Shown here: one piece after another, positions 8,060 to 17,102 of the stretch
How the letters are laid out: each line of letters opens with the position of its first letter
Numbering within the stretch: position 1 is the first letter of the stretch
Assembly (NCBI GenBank): GCA_963726065.1
Contig: CAVSAU010000013.1
Span: forward strand, 1-64,000
Source: Neomesorhizobium sp963726065
GTDB lineage: Bacteria > Pseudomonadota > Alphaproteobacteria > Rhizobiales > Rhizobiaceae
Direction: 5' to 3'
DNA: 64,000 nt
Made by a program: the position numbers and the translations under genes
Notes under the pieces: model-generated
The model's input: the letters and a program-made list of their open reading frames with translations, nothing else
Told to the model about the DNA's origin: nothing
The model's database searches: none

Positions 8060-9391
8060 ATGAAATCGACGTTGAAAATGTCGGTCGGCCTGGCTGCGGG
8101 GTTACTCGCCTCGTCCGCCATGACGAGCGTTTCGCAGGCCGAAGATCTGACGCTCTGCTGGGCCGCGTGGGACCCGGCGAACGCGCTGGTCGAACTGTCG
8201 AAGGACTTCACCGCGCAGACCGGCATCGGCATGAAATTCGAGTTCGTCCCCTGGACCAACTATGCGGATCGGTTCCTCAACGAGCTCAACTCCAAGGGCA
8301 AACTCTGCGACCTGATCATCGGTGACAGCCAATGGATCGGCGGCTCCGCGGAGAACGGCCACTACGTTAAGCTGAACGATTTCTTCGACAAGGAAGGGAT
8401 CAAGATGAGCGACTTCGTCGACGCGACCGTCGTCGGCTATTCGCAATGGCCGAAGGGCACGCCGAACTACTGGGCGCTCCCGGCGATGGGCGACGTGGTT
8501 GGCTGGACCTATCGCAAGGACTGGTTCTCGAATCCCGAGCTGCAGAAGGAATTCAAAGACAAGTACAGTTGGGATCTGGACGCGCCCAAAACCTTCGACC
8601 AGTTGAAGCAAGTCGCCGAATTCTTCCAGAACCGCGAGATCGACGGCAAGAAGGTCTACGGCGCGTCTATCTACACAGAGCGCGGTTCCGAGGGCGTCAC
8701 CATGGGCGTCATGGACGTGCTCTATTCCTATGGCTTCAAATACGAGAACCCGGACAAGCCCTACGACATGGAAGGCTTCGTAAATTCCGAGAAATCGGTG
8801 AAGGGCCTCGAATTCTACAAGTCACTCTACGACTGCTGCACGCCTCCTGGCGCCTCGAACAGCTACATGGGCGAAGGCGTGGACGCCTTCAAATCCGGCC
8901 AGGTGGCGATGCACATGAACTTCGCCTTCACATGGCCCGGCCTGCAGAAGGACGAGGCGGTCGGCGGCGACAAGGTCGGTTTCTTCGCCAACCCGGCAGG
9001 ACCGGACGGCGAGCAGTTCGCCCAACTTGGCGGCCAGGGCATCTCGGTGGTGTCCTATTCCGACAAGCAGGAATCGGCGCTGAAGTACATCAAATGGTTC
9101 GCCGACAAGGATGTGCAGGCCAAGTGGTGGTCGCTCGGTGGCTTCTCCTGCCTCAAGGCTGTTGTCGAAGACCCCAAGTTCCCCGAAAGCCAGCCCTACG
9201 CCAAGACCTTCCTCGACTCCATGGCGATCGTGAAGGATTTCTGGGCGGAGCCGAGCTATGCCTCGCTGCTGCAGGCCTCGCAGAAACGTTTCCATGACTA
9301 TGTGGTGGCCGGACAGGGCACCGCCAAAGATGCGCTGGACGGCCTCGTGGCCGACTGGACCGAAATATTCCAGGACGACGGCAAGATGTAG
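8060..9391 (+). CDS. ABC transporter sugar/polyol-binding protein
   Basis: Periplasmic family-1 extracellular solute-binding protein, 443 residues. It has a clear signal peptide (positive start, hydrophobic core, cleavage after SVSQA) and a GGGAGGA ribosome-binding site. The mature protein has an unusual number of cysteines (for example LCWAAWDP, KLCDLI, YDCCTPP, FSCLK), suggesting disulfides. It heads a six-component importer arranged like the rhizobial glycerol system GlpVPQUST, and the downstream dihydroxyacetone kinase points to a C3 ketose or polyol. The substrate is inference. Confidence 0.88.
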   Translation: MKSTLKMSVGLAAGLLASSAMTSVSQAEDLTLCWAAWDPANALVELSKDFTAQTGIGMKFEFVPWTNYADRFLNELNSKGKLCDLIIGDSQWIGGSAENGHYVKLNDFFDKEGIKMSDFVDATVVGYSQWPKGTPNYWALPAMGDVVGWTYRKDWFSNPELQKEFKDKYSWDLDAPKTFDQLKQVAEFFQNREIDGKKVYGASIYTERGSEGVTMGVMDVLYSYGFKYENPDKPYDMEGFVNSEKSVKGLEFYKSLYDCCTPPGASNSYMGEGVDAFKSGQVAMHMNFAFTWPGLQKDEAVGGDKVGFFANPAGPDGEQFAQLGGQGISVVSYSDKQESALKYIKWFADKDVQAKWWSLGGFSCLKAVVEDPKFPESQPYAKTFLDSMAIVKDFWAEPSYASLLQASQKRFHDYVVAGQGTAKDALDGLVADWTEIFQDDGKM

Positions 9392-9455
9392 CCGTCGCGC
9401 CTCCCAAGCCCGCCCCGCGCCGTATAGAATGGCGCGGGGCGGAGACACCCGAAAC

Positions 9456-10454
9456 ATGCAAGATTTGCCGAGCGGAAAATCTGTCGTGACGGACACTACC
9501 TCGTCGATACTGGATCGAGCGGCGGAAGCCGCCGCGCGGGCGACGCCAGGCACTCTGGCCAAGCGCATACGTGGTCTGTCCGACCGGATGGTTGCCTGGA
9601 TATTCATCGCGCCAACGATCGTGTTGTTGCTCGCGATCAATATCTTTCCACTGATATGGGCGATCCAGCTCTCTTTCACCAACTACCGGGCGAACCGCCC
9701 GAACGAGCCGATCAAGAACATTGGACTCTCCAACTATTCGCGTATCCTGACCGACACTGACACCTGGATCGCCATGCAGGCGACCGCCCATTTCGTATTC
9801 TGGACGATCCTTCTTCAGACGTTGATCGGCTTCACGCTCGCCTATCTTATTGACCGGAAGTTTCGCGGCCACGCCTTTTGGACGACCATTATCCTGGTTC
9901 CGATGATGCTGTCGCCGGCGGTAGTGGGCAACTTCTGGCGCTTCCTTTACGAGCCGCAGATCGGGCTTTTCACCTACATAATCTCGTTCTTCACCGGCAT
10001 CCCGCCGACAGACATTCTGATGCTTTCCTCGGTGAAGCTGGCGCCGTGGGCCATCATCATCGTCGACACCTGGATGTGGACGCCGTACGTGATGCTGATC
10101 TGCCTTGCCGGCCTGCGCTCCATCCCCGACTACATCTATGAAGCGGCAGAGGTCGACCGCGCTTCCAACTGGCGGCAGTTCTGGTCGATCACGCTGCCGA
10201 TGGCGCTGCCCTTCATCATGCTGGCGGTCCTCTTCCGCGGCATCGAAAACTTCAAAATGTTCGACATGGTGAACTTGCTCACCGGCGGCGGACCGGGCTC
10301 GACCACGGAAGTCGCGTCGATCACGCTCAAACGCGAGGCTTTCGAGAAATGGCGCACAGGCTTCTCGTCGGCCTTCGCCATTATCCTCTTCGTCGCTGTT
10401 TTCGGGCTCGCCAATATCTACGTCAAAATGCTGAACAGGGTGAAAAGCCGATGA
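9456..10454 (+). CDS. ABC transporter permease, MalF type
   Basis: Inner-membrane permease, 332 residues from the ATG at 9456. A cytoplasmic N-terminus of about 40 residues is followed by six hydrophobic helices. The EAA loop is visible as YEAAEVDRASNWRQFWSITL. The typical MalF-type GGGPGSTTE motif occurs near residue 275. Its stop overlaps the next permease ATG (ATGA), indicating coupled translation. It pairs with the following permease. Confidence 0.9.
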   Translation: MQDLPSGKSVVTDTTSSILDRAAEAAARATPGTLAKRIRGLSDRMVAWIFIAPTIVLLLAINIFPLIWAIQLSFTNYRANRPNEPIKNIGLSNYSRILTDTDTWIAMQATAHFVFWTILLQTLIGFTLAYLIDRKFRGHAFWTTIILVPMMLSPAVVGNFWRFLYEPQIGLFTYIISFFTGIPPTDILMLSSVKLAPWAIIIVDTWMWTPYVMLICLAGLRSIPDYIYEAAEVDRASNWRQFWSITLPMALPFIMLAVLFRGIENFKMFDMVNLLTGGGPGSTTEVASITLKREAFEKWRTGFSSAFAIILFVAVFGLANIYVKMLNRVKSR

Positions 10455-11398
10455 GCGCCACCGCCCATTCAGTCGTCGAGCCGAGCACGACCTCGAAACG
10501 TGTGGCTGCAACTGTGGTCGTCGTTTATGCGCTGGTCTCGATGATCCCGCTGCTCTGGATATTTGCAACGAGCTTCAAGACGCCGCCCGATTCCATCGCC
10601 TATCCGCCGAAAGTGCTCTTCACGCCGTCGATCGAAGGCTATTGCAACCTGTTTACGACACGCACCCGCCAGACGCCGGAATACATTAGCTCGCTGCCGC
10701 CGGCGACTTCGTTCTGCGACGAGACAACGCGCAAGCGCAACATGGTGATTGCCGGGCCATCAAATTTCCTGCCTCGCTTCGTCAATTCATTGATCATCGC
10801 CTTCGGCTCGACTTTCTGCGCGGTGTTCCTCGGCACACTTGCCGCCTATGGCTTCTCGCGCTTCCGCGTGCCCCTGGCCGATGATCTGCTGTTTTTCATC
10901 CTGTCGACGCGGTTCATGCCGCCGATCGCCGTGGCAATCCCGATCTACCTGATGTACCGCGAACTCGGCCTTTCCGACACCGCGCTCGGCATGATCCTTC
11001 TCTACACGGCCGTCAACGTGTCCTTGGCGGTGTGGCTGCTCAAGGGCTTCATCGACGAGATCCCCAGGGAATACGAGGAAGCCGCGATGATTGACGGCTA
11101 CACGCGGCTTCAGGCTTTCCGCAAGGTTGTGCTGCCGCAAGCCACGACCGGCATCGCGGCGACGGCGATCTTCTGCCTGATCTTCGCCTGGAACGAATAC
11201 GCCTTCGCTTCGCTGCTCACCTCCGGCACGGCGCAGACAGCCCCGCCCTTCATCCCGACGATCATCGGTGAAGGCGGACAGGATTGGCCGGCGGTGGCCG
11301 CGGGAACGACGGTGTTCCTGGTTCCGATCCTTGTCTTCACCATCCTGCTCAGGAAACAGCTCCTGCGCGGCATCACATTCGGGGCAGTGCGCAAATGA
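10451..11398 (+). CDS. ABC transporter permease, MalG type
   Basis: Second inner-membrane permease, 315 residues, starting in an ATGA overlap. The EAA loop is YEEAAMIDGYTRLQAFRKVV, followed by LP. An extra periplasmic loop of about 50 residues after the first helix (around FTTRTRQTPEY) is typical of the rhizobial glycerol-type permease GlpQ. The C-terminus overlaps the next small gene by four bases. Confidence 0.9.
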   Translation: MSATAHSVVEPSTTSKRVAATVVVVYALVSMIPLLWIFATSFKTPPDSIAYPPKVLFTPSIEGYCNLFTTRTRQTPEYISSLPPATSFCDETTRKRNMVIAGPSNFLPRFVNSLIIAFGSTFCAVFLGTLAAYGFSRFRVPLADDLLFFILSTRFMPPIAVAIPIYLMYRELGLSDTALGMILLYTAVNVSLAVWLLKGFIDEIPREYEEAAMIDGYTRLQAFRKVVLPQATTGIAATAIFCLIFAWNEYAFASLLTSGTAQTAPPFIPTIIGEGGQDWPAVAAGTTVFLVPILVFTILLRKQLLRGITFGAVRK

Positions 11399-11601
11399 GC
11401 GCGGCGACGACAAAGAAGCGGCGCCCCAACTGGCCCGGCTGGCTGCGCCGCGGGCTTTTGGAAAACATCGCGACAGCAATCATCGGTATCGGCTTCCTGA
11501 TGCTGTTTCAGCCCTTCGCATTGACGCTCTACACCTGGTCGTTCGTCACGATGCTTTTCGGCACCGCGATGTTCATCATCGTCTCGAAGTTCCCGGAGTA
11601 G
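11395..11601 (+). CDS. Small membrane protein of the polyol ABC importer
   Basis: 68 residues with a basic N-terminus (TKKRRPNWPGWLRRG) and two hydrophobic helices (around IATAIIGIGFLMLF and FVTMLFGTAMFIIV). It starts in an ATGA overlap with the permease and ends 3 bases before the ATPase. A small two-helix protein in this position also occurs in rhizobial glycerol transport operons (GlpU). Its role there is not well defined. The coupled arrangement argues that it is a real accessory subunit. Confidence 0.75.
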   Translation: MSAATTKKRRPNWPGWLRRGLLENIATAIIGIGFLMLFQPFALTLYTWSFVTMLFGTAMFIIVSKFPE

Positions 11602-11604
11602 GCG

Positions 11605-12714
11605 ATGGCCGAGATTCGCGTTCAGAACCTGAGGAAGGAATTCGGATCGTTCGTGGCGGTCGAGGATTCGAACTTCGTCGTCAATGACGGGGAGTTCTTC
11701 GTCATGCTCGGGCCTTCCGGCTGCGGCAAGACGACGACGCTCAGAATGATCGCGGGGCTGGAGTTGCCGACCGGGGGACAGATCCTGCTCGGCGGCGAAG
11801 ACGTGACGATGCTGCGAGCCCGCGAGCGCGATATCGCCTTCGTCTTCCAGCTCTTCGCGCTTTATCCGCACATGAACGTGCGCAAGAACATGGGTTTTCC
11901 TTTGCTCGCCCAGGGCATGCCGAAGGCGGACATCAAACAACGGGTTGAGGAGACGGCGAAGCTGTTGCGCATCGACCATCTGCTCGATCGACCGGTGTCG
12001 GGGCTTGCTGGGGGCGACCGCCAGCGCGTGGCGCTTGGCCGAGCCATTGTGAGGCGGCCGAAATGCTTTCTGATGGACGAGCCGCTCGGCACGCTCGACG
12101 CGGAATTCCGCGACCTCATGGTCCATGAACTGCGCGAACTGCACAACCGAATCCACGCGACCACGGTCTATGTCACGCATGACCAGATGGAGGCGATGTC
12201 GATGGCCGACAAGATCGCGGTCATGAATTACGGCCTGATCGAGCAGTTCGGCACGCCCAAGGAGATCTACGACCATCCAGCGACAATGTTCGTCGCCGAT
12301 TTCATCGGCTCGCCGCCGATGAACTTCTTGAAGTTCGGCGGCGGATTGCAGAAGGGCGCCAAGGAGGTCGTCGTCCAGGGGGCAACGGTCGCAGTACCCG
12401 AAATCCGCGAGGATTTCGCGGCCACCGACTTGGCGCTCGGGGTCAGGCCCGAGCACATCCGTTTCGACGAGGCCTCGAAACTTCGCGGCGCCATCTACGG
12501 CACCGAATATCTCGGCACCACGCAGATCGTCGCCGTCGAAACAGCTGACGGCATGCTGAAGGCGCGCGTTCCGGCCGATATCGAGCTGCGTTTGGGAGCA
12601 CCGGTCGGGCTTTCCTTCAACGCCCAGCGCCTGTCGCTCTTCGAACAGGCGTCCGGGCGCGCCATCGCCACAAGTGCAAGAGCTCGCGCAGGGGAAAGAG
12701 CAACGCATGGCTGA
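11605..12714 (+). CDS. ABC transporter ATP-binding protein 1 (UgpC/MalK class)
   Basis: Cytoplasmic ATPase of 369 residues with a C-terminal regulatory TOBE-type domain. Walker A is GPSGCGKTT and Walker B is CFLMDEPLGTLDAE. The ABC signature is non-canonical: LAGGDRQRVALGRAI instead of LSGGQ. A paired operon ATPase has a canonical signature, so the importer probably uses an asymmetric heterodimer. It overlaps the second ATPase by 8 bases. Confidence 0.9.
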   Translation: MAEIRVQNLRKEFGSFVAVEDSNFVVNDGEFFVMLGPSGCGKTTTLRMIAGLELPTGGQILLGGEDVTMLRARERDIAFVFQLFALYPHMNVRKNMGFPLLAQGMPKADIKQRVEETAKLLRIDHLLDRPVSGLAGGDRQRVALGRAIVRRPKCFLMDEPLGTLDAEFRDLMVHELRELHNRIHATTVYVTHDQMEAMSMADKIAVMNYGLIEQFGTPKEIYDHPATMFVADFIGSPPMNFLKFGGGLQKGAKEVVVQGATVAVPEIREDFAATDLALGVRPEHIRFDEASKLRGAIYGTEYLGTTQIVAVETADGMLKARVPADIELRLGAPVGLSFNAQRLSLFEQASGRAIATSARARAGERATHG

Positions 12715-13723
12715 TGTTTCTCTGCGCAATGTGTCGAAGGCCTTCGGCGACACCGAGGCTATCAAGGACCTGACGCTGAGCATATCGGATGGCGAGTTCG
12801 TGGTGATACTCGGGCCGACCGGTGCAGGAAAGACAACGCTGCTTCGCCTCGTCGCCGGATTGGAACGGCCCGATAGCGGCTCCATCGTGATCGATGGGCG
12901 CGACGTCACCAAGCTCGAACCGGCCTGGCGCGACGTCGCCTTCGTGTTCCAGCAATACTCGCTCTACCCGCACCTGACCGTTGCCGAGAACCTTGCCTTC
13001 CCGCTGCGTTCGCCGGCGCGCAAGTTGACGGAGGACGAGATCAGGATGCGCGTCGCCGAGGTAGCGAAATTGGTGCGCATCGACCATAAACTGGGCAACA
13101 AGTCGACGCGGCTTTCCGGTGGCGAGATGCAGCGCGTGGCGATCGGCCGCGCGCTGGTGCGAAAGCCCGCCATCTACCTGATGGACGAGCCGCTCTCCTC
13201 GCTCGACGCCAAGCTGCGCGGCGATCTGAGGCTTGAGCTTAAGCGTATTCAGGCCGAGCTGGGCGCGACCATGCTCTACGTCACCCACGACCAGATAGAG
13301 GCAATGACGATGGCCGACCGTATCGGCATCCTCGCGGAGGGTCGGCTGGTGCAGATCGGAACACCGAGGGAGATCTACACGGAACCGGCGAACCTGCATG
13401 TTGCGGCCCGCCTTGGCCAGCCGGCCATCAACCTGCTGCCGGCCGACCTGCTTCAGGACACAGCCGCGCCCACCGGTACGAAGACCATCGGAGCGCGCAC
13501 CGAGCATCTGACAATCCGCAGGGTAGAAAATGGCCATGCCCACGGGACAGTTGACTGGGTCGAGCATTTGGGCGACCAGAACCACCTGCATCTGACAGTC
13601 GGGAATCGCAAGCTGGTGACGTTGACCGACCCGGACTCCCTGTTCAAAAAAGGCGACCGCGTCACCATCCAGCTAAGGGCGCCACTCTATTTCGACGGCG
13701 CAGGCAACAGGATTGCGGGATGA
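12707..13723 (+). CDS. ABC transporter ATP-binding protein 2 (UgpC/MalK class)
   Basis: Second ATPase, 338 residues, starting at MADVSLRNVSK; the frame is open upstream but that part lies inside the first ATPase gene. Walker A is GPTGAGKTT, the signature is LSGGEMQRVAIGRAL and Walker B is IYLMDEPLSSLDAK. A C-terminal TOBE-like domain follows. The stop overlaps the dhaL start (GGATGACG), linking transport and kinase genes in one transcript. Confidence 0.9.
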   Translation: MADVSLRNVSKAFGDTEAIKDLTLSISDGEFVVILGPTGAGKTTLLRLVAGLERPDSGSIVIDGRDVTKLEPAWRDVAFVFQQYSLYPHLTVAENLAFPLRSPARKLTEDEIRMRVAEVAKLVRIDHKLGNKSTRLSGGEMQRVAIGRALVRKPAIYLMDEPLSSLDAKLRGDLRLELKRIQAELGATMLYVTHDQIEAMTMADRIGILAEGRLVQIGTPREIYTEPANLHVAARLGQPAINLLPADLLQDTAAPTGTKTIGARTEHLTIRRVENGHAHGTVDWVEHLGDQNHLHLTVGNRKLVTLTDPDSLFKKGDRVTIQLRAPLYFDGAGNRIAG

Positions 13724-14344
13724 CGATGGATGCCACGGCCATGAGCAAGATTGATCTTCCGGCGCTGATCGACGCGGTTGCCGACACGATCTCGGCGCAT
13801 GCCGACGAACTGACCGCTCTCGATCAGGCGATCGGCGACGGTGATCACGGGCTCAACATGAAGCGCGGCTTCGAGGCAGTACGCGCCGAATTCCGCCGCT
13901 CTGGCGGGCCAACCCCTGCCGGAGGCGTTCAAGGCCATCGGCACCAAGCTGGTGATGACGGTGGGTGGTGCATCCGGTCCCCTGTTCGGGACGCTGTTCT
14001 TGAGCCTCGGCAAGGAGCTGCCAGCCAAACCCAGCCGGGCGGACTTCACGGCAGCGTTGGCGAAGGCGATCGCTGCGGTTGCCGCGCGCGGCAAATCGCA
14101 GGCTGGACAGAAGACCATGCTCGACGTGCTTTATCCGGTGGAGGCTGCCGTCGCGGCCGGCAAGTCTCCCGGCGACGTGGCCGATGTTGCCGATGTTGCC
14201 GCCGAAGCAACCAGGCCCGTCAAGGCGATGCGCGGCCGCGCTTCGTTCCTGGGTGATCGCTCGATCGGGCATATCGACCCCGGTGCGCGCTCTTCAGCGC
14301 TGATCGTGCGGGCGGTCGCGAAAGTCATGGAGCACGGCCAATGA
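13720..14344 (+). pseudogene. dhaL: Dihydroxyacetone kinase ADP-binding subunit DhaL, frameshifted
   Basis: DhaL holds ADP as a cofactor, which DhaM rephosphorylates, and passes the phosphate to the substrate on DhaK. The nucleotide/Mg site DQAIGDGDHGLNMKRGF is present near residue 40. About base 13890-13905 the frame slips by one base, after RAEFR. The family sequence then resumes (LPEAFKAIGTKLVMTVGGAS) and runs intact to the stop. The end overlaps dhaM by ATGA. The preserved overlap and downstream conservation suggest a single-base error or very recent mutation. Confidence 0.85.
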
Positions 14345-14730
14345 AGAATGTCGGCATTGTCATCGTATCGCATTCGCCCAAGGTCGCCGAAGGCACGGCA
14401 GATATGGTGCGCCAGATGGTTGGCGAGGAAGTGCCGCTTGCCTGGTGCGGCGGCAATCCGGACGGCGGGCTCGGCACACAGGTCGGTGCGATCATGGAGG
14501 CAATCGACCGGGCATGGTCCGAAGCCGGCGTTGCCATGCTCGTGGATCTCGGCGGCGCCGAGACAAACAGTGAAATGGCTATCGAGATGATAGGCGGCCC
14601 GCGGGCAAGCCGCATCGTGATATGCAATGCTCCAATCGTTGAAGGCGCGGTGATGGCTGCGACGGAGGCATCGGGCGGGGCATCGCTCAAGGAAGTCGTG
14701 GCGACCGCACATGAGCTCTCGCCGGCGTGA
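14341..14730 (+). CDS. dhaM: Dihydroxyacetone kinase phosphoryl donor DhaM (PTS IIA domain)
   Basis: 129-residue single-domain IIA protein of the mannose PTS family. The phosphorylatable histidine is in GIVIVSHSPKVAEG near residue 10. In E. coli, DhaM is a fusion of IIA, HPr and part of Enzyme I; here the three functions are separate adjacent genes. It receives phosphate from HPr and passes it to DhaL-ADP. It starts in an ATGA overlap with dhaL. Confidence 0.92.
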   Translation: MKNVGIVIVSHSPKVAEGTADMVRQMVGEEVPLAWCGGNPDGGLGTQVGAIMEAIDRAWSEAGVAMLVDLGGAETNSEMAIEMIGGPRASRIVICNAPIVEGAVMAATEASGGASLKEVVATAHELSPA

Positions 14731-14746
14731 TGAACGGGAAGAAATG

Positions 14747-15058
14747 ATGTCGGCGACTGCAATGGCACAGGTTGAGATCACCCACGCGGTCGGGCTCCAC
14801 GCCCGCCCTTCGGTGAAGTTCACCAAACTGGCAAAGACGTTTACTGCCAACATCGAGCTGGCGCTTGCCGCCGAAGGGCCGTGGATCGACGCAAAAAGCA
14901 TCGTAAAGGTGATGGCAGCCAGGGCTCCCAAGGGCACGGTGCTGCACTTGCGGGCAAGTGGCGAGGGTGCAGAAAGCGCCGTTACGGCTTTGGTCGCGCT
15001 GGTCGAGCGCGATTTCGACGAGGCCGCCGAGGGCGAAGCCCATGTCCGGACCGCTTAG
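14747..15058 (+). CDS. ptsH: HPr-type phosphocarrier protein
   Basis: About 103 residues. The active-site motif GLHARPS with the phospho-histidine lies near residue 18, and the serine-site region (WIDAKSIVKVMA) is also visible. A GGGAAG ribosome-binding site lies 5 bases before this ATG; an ATG one codon earlier (14744) is possible. Lying between dhaM and Enzyme I, it should carry phosphate from EI to DhaM. The symbol reflects family only; a separate chromosomal HPr may exist elsewhere. Confidence 0.88.
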   Translation: MSATAMAQVEITHAVGLHARPSVKFTKLAKTFTANIELALAAEGPWIDAKSIVKVMAARAPKGTVLHLRASGEGAESAVTALVALVERDFDEAAEGEAHVRTA

Positions 15059-16634
15059 GCTGACTGGAACACCCGCTTCAGGAGGCTATGCGGAAGGCCC
15101 GACCTTCTGCATGGACAACGACGCAGCCAGCTATCTTTCAAAAGGTTCGGCAGCAGCGGAAGCAGCGGCGCTGGAGACTGCGATTGCAGCGGCGTCCAAG
15201 CAGCTCGCAGCACTTGCAGCCACCACCACCGGCGAAGCGACCGACATGCTGGAGTTTCAGCTTGCCATGCTTGCCGACGATTTGCTCTCCGCCGCGGCTT
15301 TCGATGCAATCAAGGCAGGGGCGCCGGCGGACCAGGCATGGTCCGCTGCGCTGGCTGGCGAGATCGCCGGCTACGAAGCTGCCGAGGACGCGTATTTCCG
15401 GGCGCGGGCCGCCGACCTCAAGGATATCCGCCAGCAGGTTCTCGATGTTCTGACCTCTGCGGGAAGCCAGGCCGCGCCGCCGGGTGCGATCCTGTTCGGC
15501 GATGACATAACACCGACGCGTTTCCTGGCGACGGACTGGTCGGCCGGCGGCGGCATCGCGCTGGCGAAGGGCAGTTCGGCAAGCCATGTGGCGATGCTGG
15601 CGCGCTCGCGCGGCGTACCGATGGTGGTGGGGCTCGGCAGCGCAGCCAGGGAGGTCGCCGGCCTTGCTCTGCTCGACGCCGAACATGGCGGCATCGTACT
15701 TCAACCGACCGCGGCCGACATTGAAACCTTCCGCAAGTCCTCGACCGCTTATGGCGAGCGTTCGCGTCGCGCCGAAGAGGGCGTCATGAAGCCGGCGATG
15801 ACAAAAAACGGCGTGCCGGTACGCGTTCTCATCAACGTTGCCGACCCCGTGGACCTCGATCGCATCGACATCAGGAGTTGCGACGGCGTCGGCCTGATGC
15901 GAACCGAGCTCCTGTTCAGCAAGGCGGCTGGCCTGCCTGATGAAGAGGCGCAGTACCACGCCTACCGCAAGGTGCTCGAATGGGCCGCGGAAAAGCCTGT
16001 AACGATCCGCACCATCGACGCCGGCGGCGACAAGCCGGTGCCGGGCTTCACCGTCGAGGAAGGCAATCCGTTTCTCGGCTTGCGAGGCATTCGCCTGGCC
16101 CTCGCGCGTCCGGATGTTTTTTGCATCCAGGCGCGCGCGCTGCTGAGGGCGGCGGTCCACGGCAATCTGAAGGTGATGTTCCCTATGATCGCGGTGCATG
16201 AGGAATATGCGCGCGCCACAACCCTGTTTGCCGAAGAGGCGAAGAAACTTGCCGCGGCCGGCGAACCATATGCAATGCCGCCGCTCGGCATCATGGTAGA
16301 GGTTCCGTCCGTGGCGATTGCCCCGGAACTCTTTTCCGATGTCGCCTTCTTCTCCATCGGTTCGAACGATTTGACGCAGTATGTGATGGCGGCTGCGCGC
16401 GACAACACGGCTGTGGCGAGGCTCAATTCCGCAACGCATCCTGCGGTGCTCCGGTTGGTCGCCGATGTTACGGAATTTGGCCGCCAGCACCACATTCCGG
16501 TCAGTCTCTGCGGCGATGCGGGCGGCGACCCGGCCGCGCTGCCGCTCCTGCTCAAGGCAGGCCTGCGCGACGTGTCCGTCGCGCCCGCGCAACTGGCGCT
16601 CGCCAAGGCCGCGATTGCCGGCGTCACGGTGTAG
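15042..16634 (+). CDS. ptsI: Phosphoenolpyruvate-protein phosphotransferase (Enzyme I)
   Basis: 530 residues starting at MSGPLRLTGTPASGG, overlapping the HPr gene by 17 bases. Longer upstream ORF sequence is an HPr shadow. The phospho-histidine motif is SASHVAMLARSRGVP. The PEP-binding barrel shows the motifs GGDKPVPGF, GLRGIRLAL and GSNDLTQY, and the C-terminal CGDAGGDPAALPLL. It is slightly shorter than the usual 570 residues. With HPr and DhaM it makes a self-contained relay for dihydroxyacetone kinase in a genus that mostly lacks sugar PTS permeases. Confidence 0.93.
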   Translation: MSGPLRLTGTPASGGYAEGPTFCMDNDAASYLSKGSAAAEAAALETAIAAASKQLAALAATTTGEATDMLEFQLAMLADDLLSAAAFDAIKAGAPADQAWSAALAGEIAGYEAAEDAYFRARAADLKDIRQQVLDVLTSAGSQAAPPGAILFGDDITPTRFLATDWSAGGGIALAKGSSASHVAMLARSRGVPMVVGLGSAAREVAGLALLDAEHGGIVLQPTAADIETFRKSSTAYGERSRRAEEGVMKPAMTKNGVPVRVLINVADPVDLDRIDIRSCDGVGLMRTELLFSKAAGLPDEEAQYHAYRKVLEWAAEKPVTIRTIDAGGDKPVPGFTVEEGNPFLGLRGIRLALARPDVFCIQARALLRAAVHGNLKVMFPMIAVHEEYARATTLFAEEAKKLAAAGEPYAMPPLGIMVEVPSVAIAPELFSDVAFFSIGSNDLTQYVMAAARDNTAVARLNSATHPAVLRLVADVTEFGRQHHIPVSLCGDAGGDPAALPLLLKAGLRDVSVAPAQLALAKAAIAGVTV

Positions 16635-16636
16635 AC

Positions 16637-17065
16637 ATGGCGAGGAAGCCGTCGTCCGTTCCGATCGATGCCGAAGCTGCGATCCGTACCTACAAAAGCG
16701 TGTTGTCCGCCGTGATCGAGCAGCGCCCATCCGGTACGCGCCAACGGCTTGCCGACGCACTGGGCAAGCATCGCAGTTTCATCACGCAGATCACCAGCCC
16801 GACATATTCGACGCCGATACCCTCGAAACACCTGACAGCCATTTTCTCGGTCTGCCATTTTAACGCACCGGAGCGCGACGCCTTTCTTGCCGCTTACCGC
16901 GACGCGCACCCGGGAAAGACTTCTGCTGAGGGCGAATTGCGCCGTACGCGCCACATCTCGCTGACCGTGCCCGACCTTGGCAACACCAAGCAGAACGCTG
17001 CGCTGGACCGCGCGATCAACGAATTCATCCACAGGATCACCAGCATCGCCAGCAAGGGCAGCTGA
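16637..17065 (+). CDS. Conserved HTH-like protein of the dha operon
   Basis: 142 residues, soluble. Residues 35-55 (TRQRLADALGKHRSFITQIT) read as a Cro/XRE-like helix-turn-helix. A later segment carries FNAPERDAFLAAY, similar to short rhizobial HTH hypotheticals. It starts 3 bases after Enzyme I and precedes dhaK by 37 bases, so it is co-transcribed. It may be an operon autoregulator acting on the inverted repeat at 7928-7970, but this is inference from position alone. Confidence 0.65.
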   Translation: MARKPSSVPIDAEAAIRTYKSVLSAVIEQRPSGTRQRLADALGKHRSFITQITSPTYSTPIPSKHLTAIFSVCHFNAPERDAFLAAYRDAHPGKTSAEGELRRTRHISLTVPDLGNTKQNAALDRAINEFIHRITSIASKGS

Positions 17066-17102
17066 GACGGCGGGCAGAGCTTCGCCGCAACGGGAGGGAA
17101 AC

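Noticed and set aside
11110..12912. 600-residue open frame on the minus strand
   Set aside because: Antisense to two ATPase genes with clear Walker motifs. Composition is His/Arg/Asp rich with no family pattern; a high-GC shadow.
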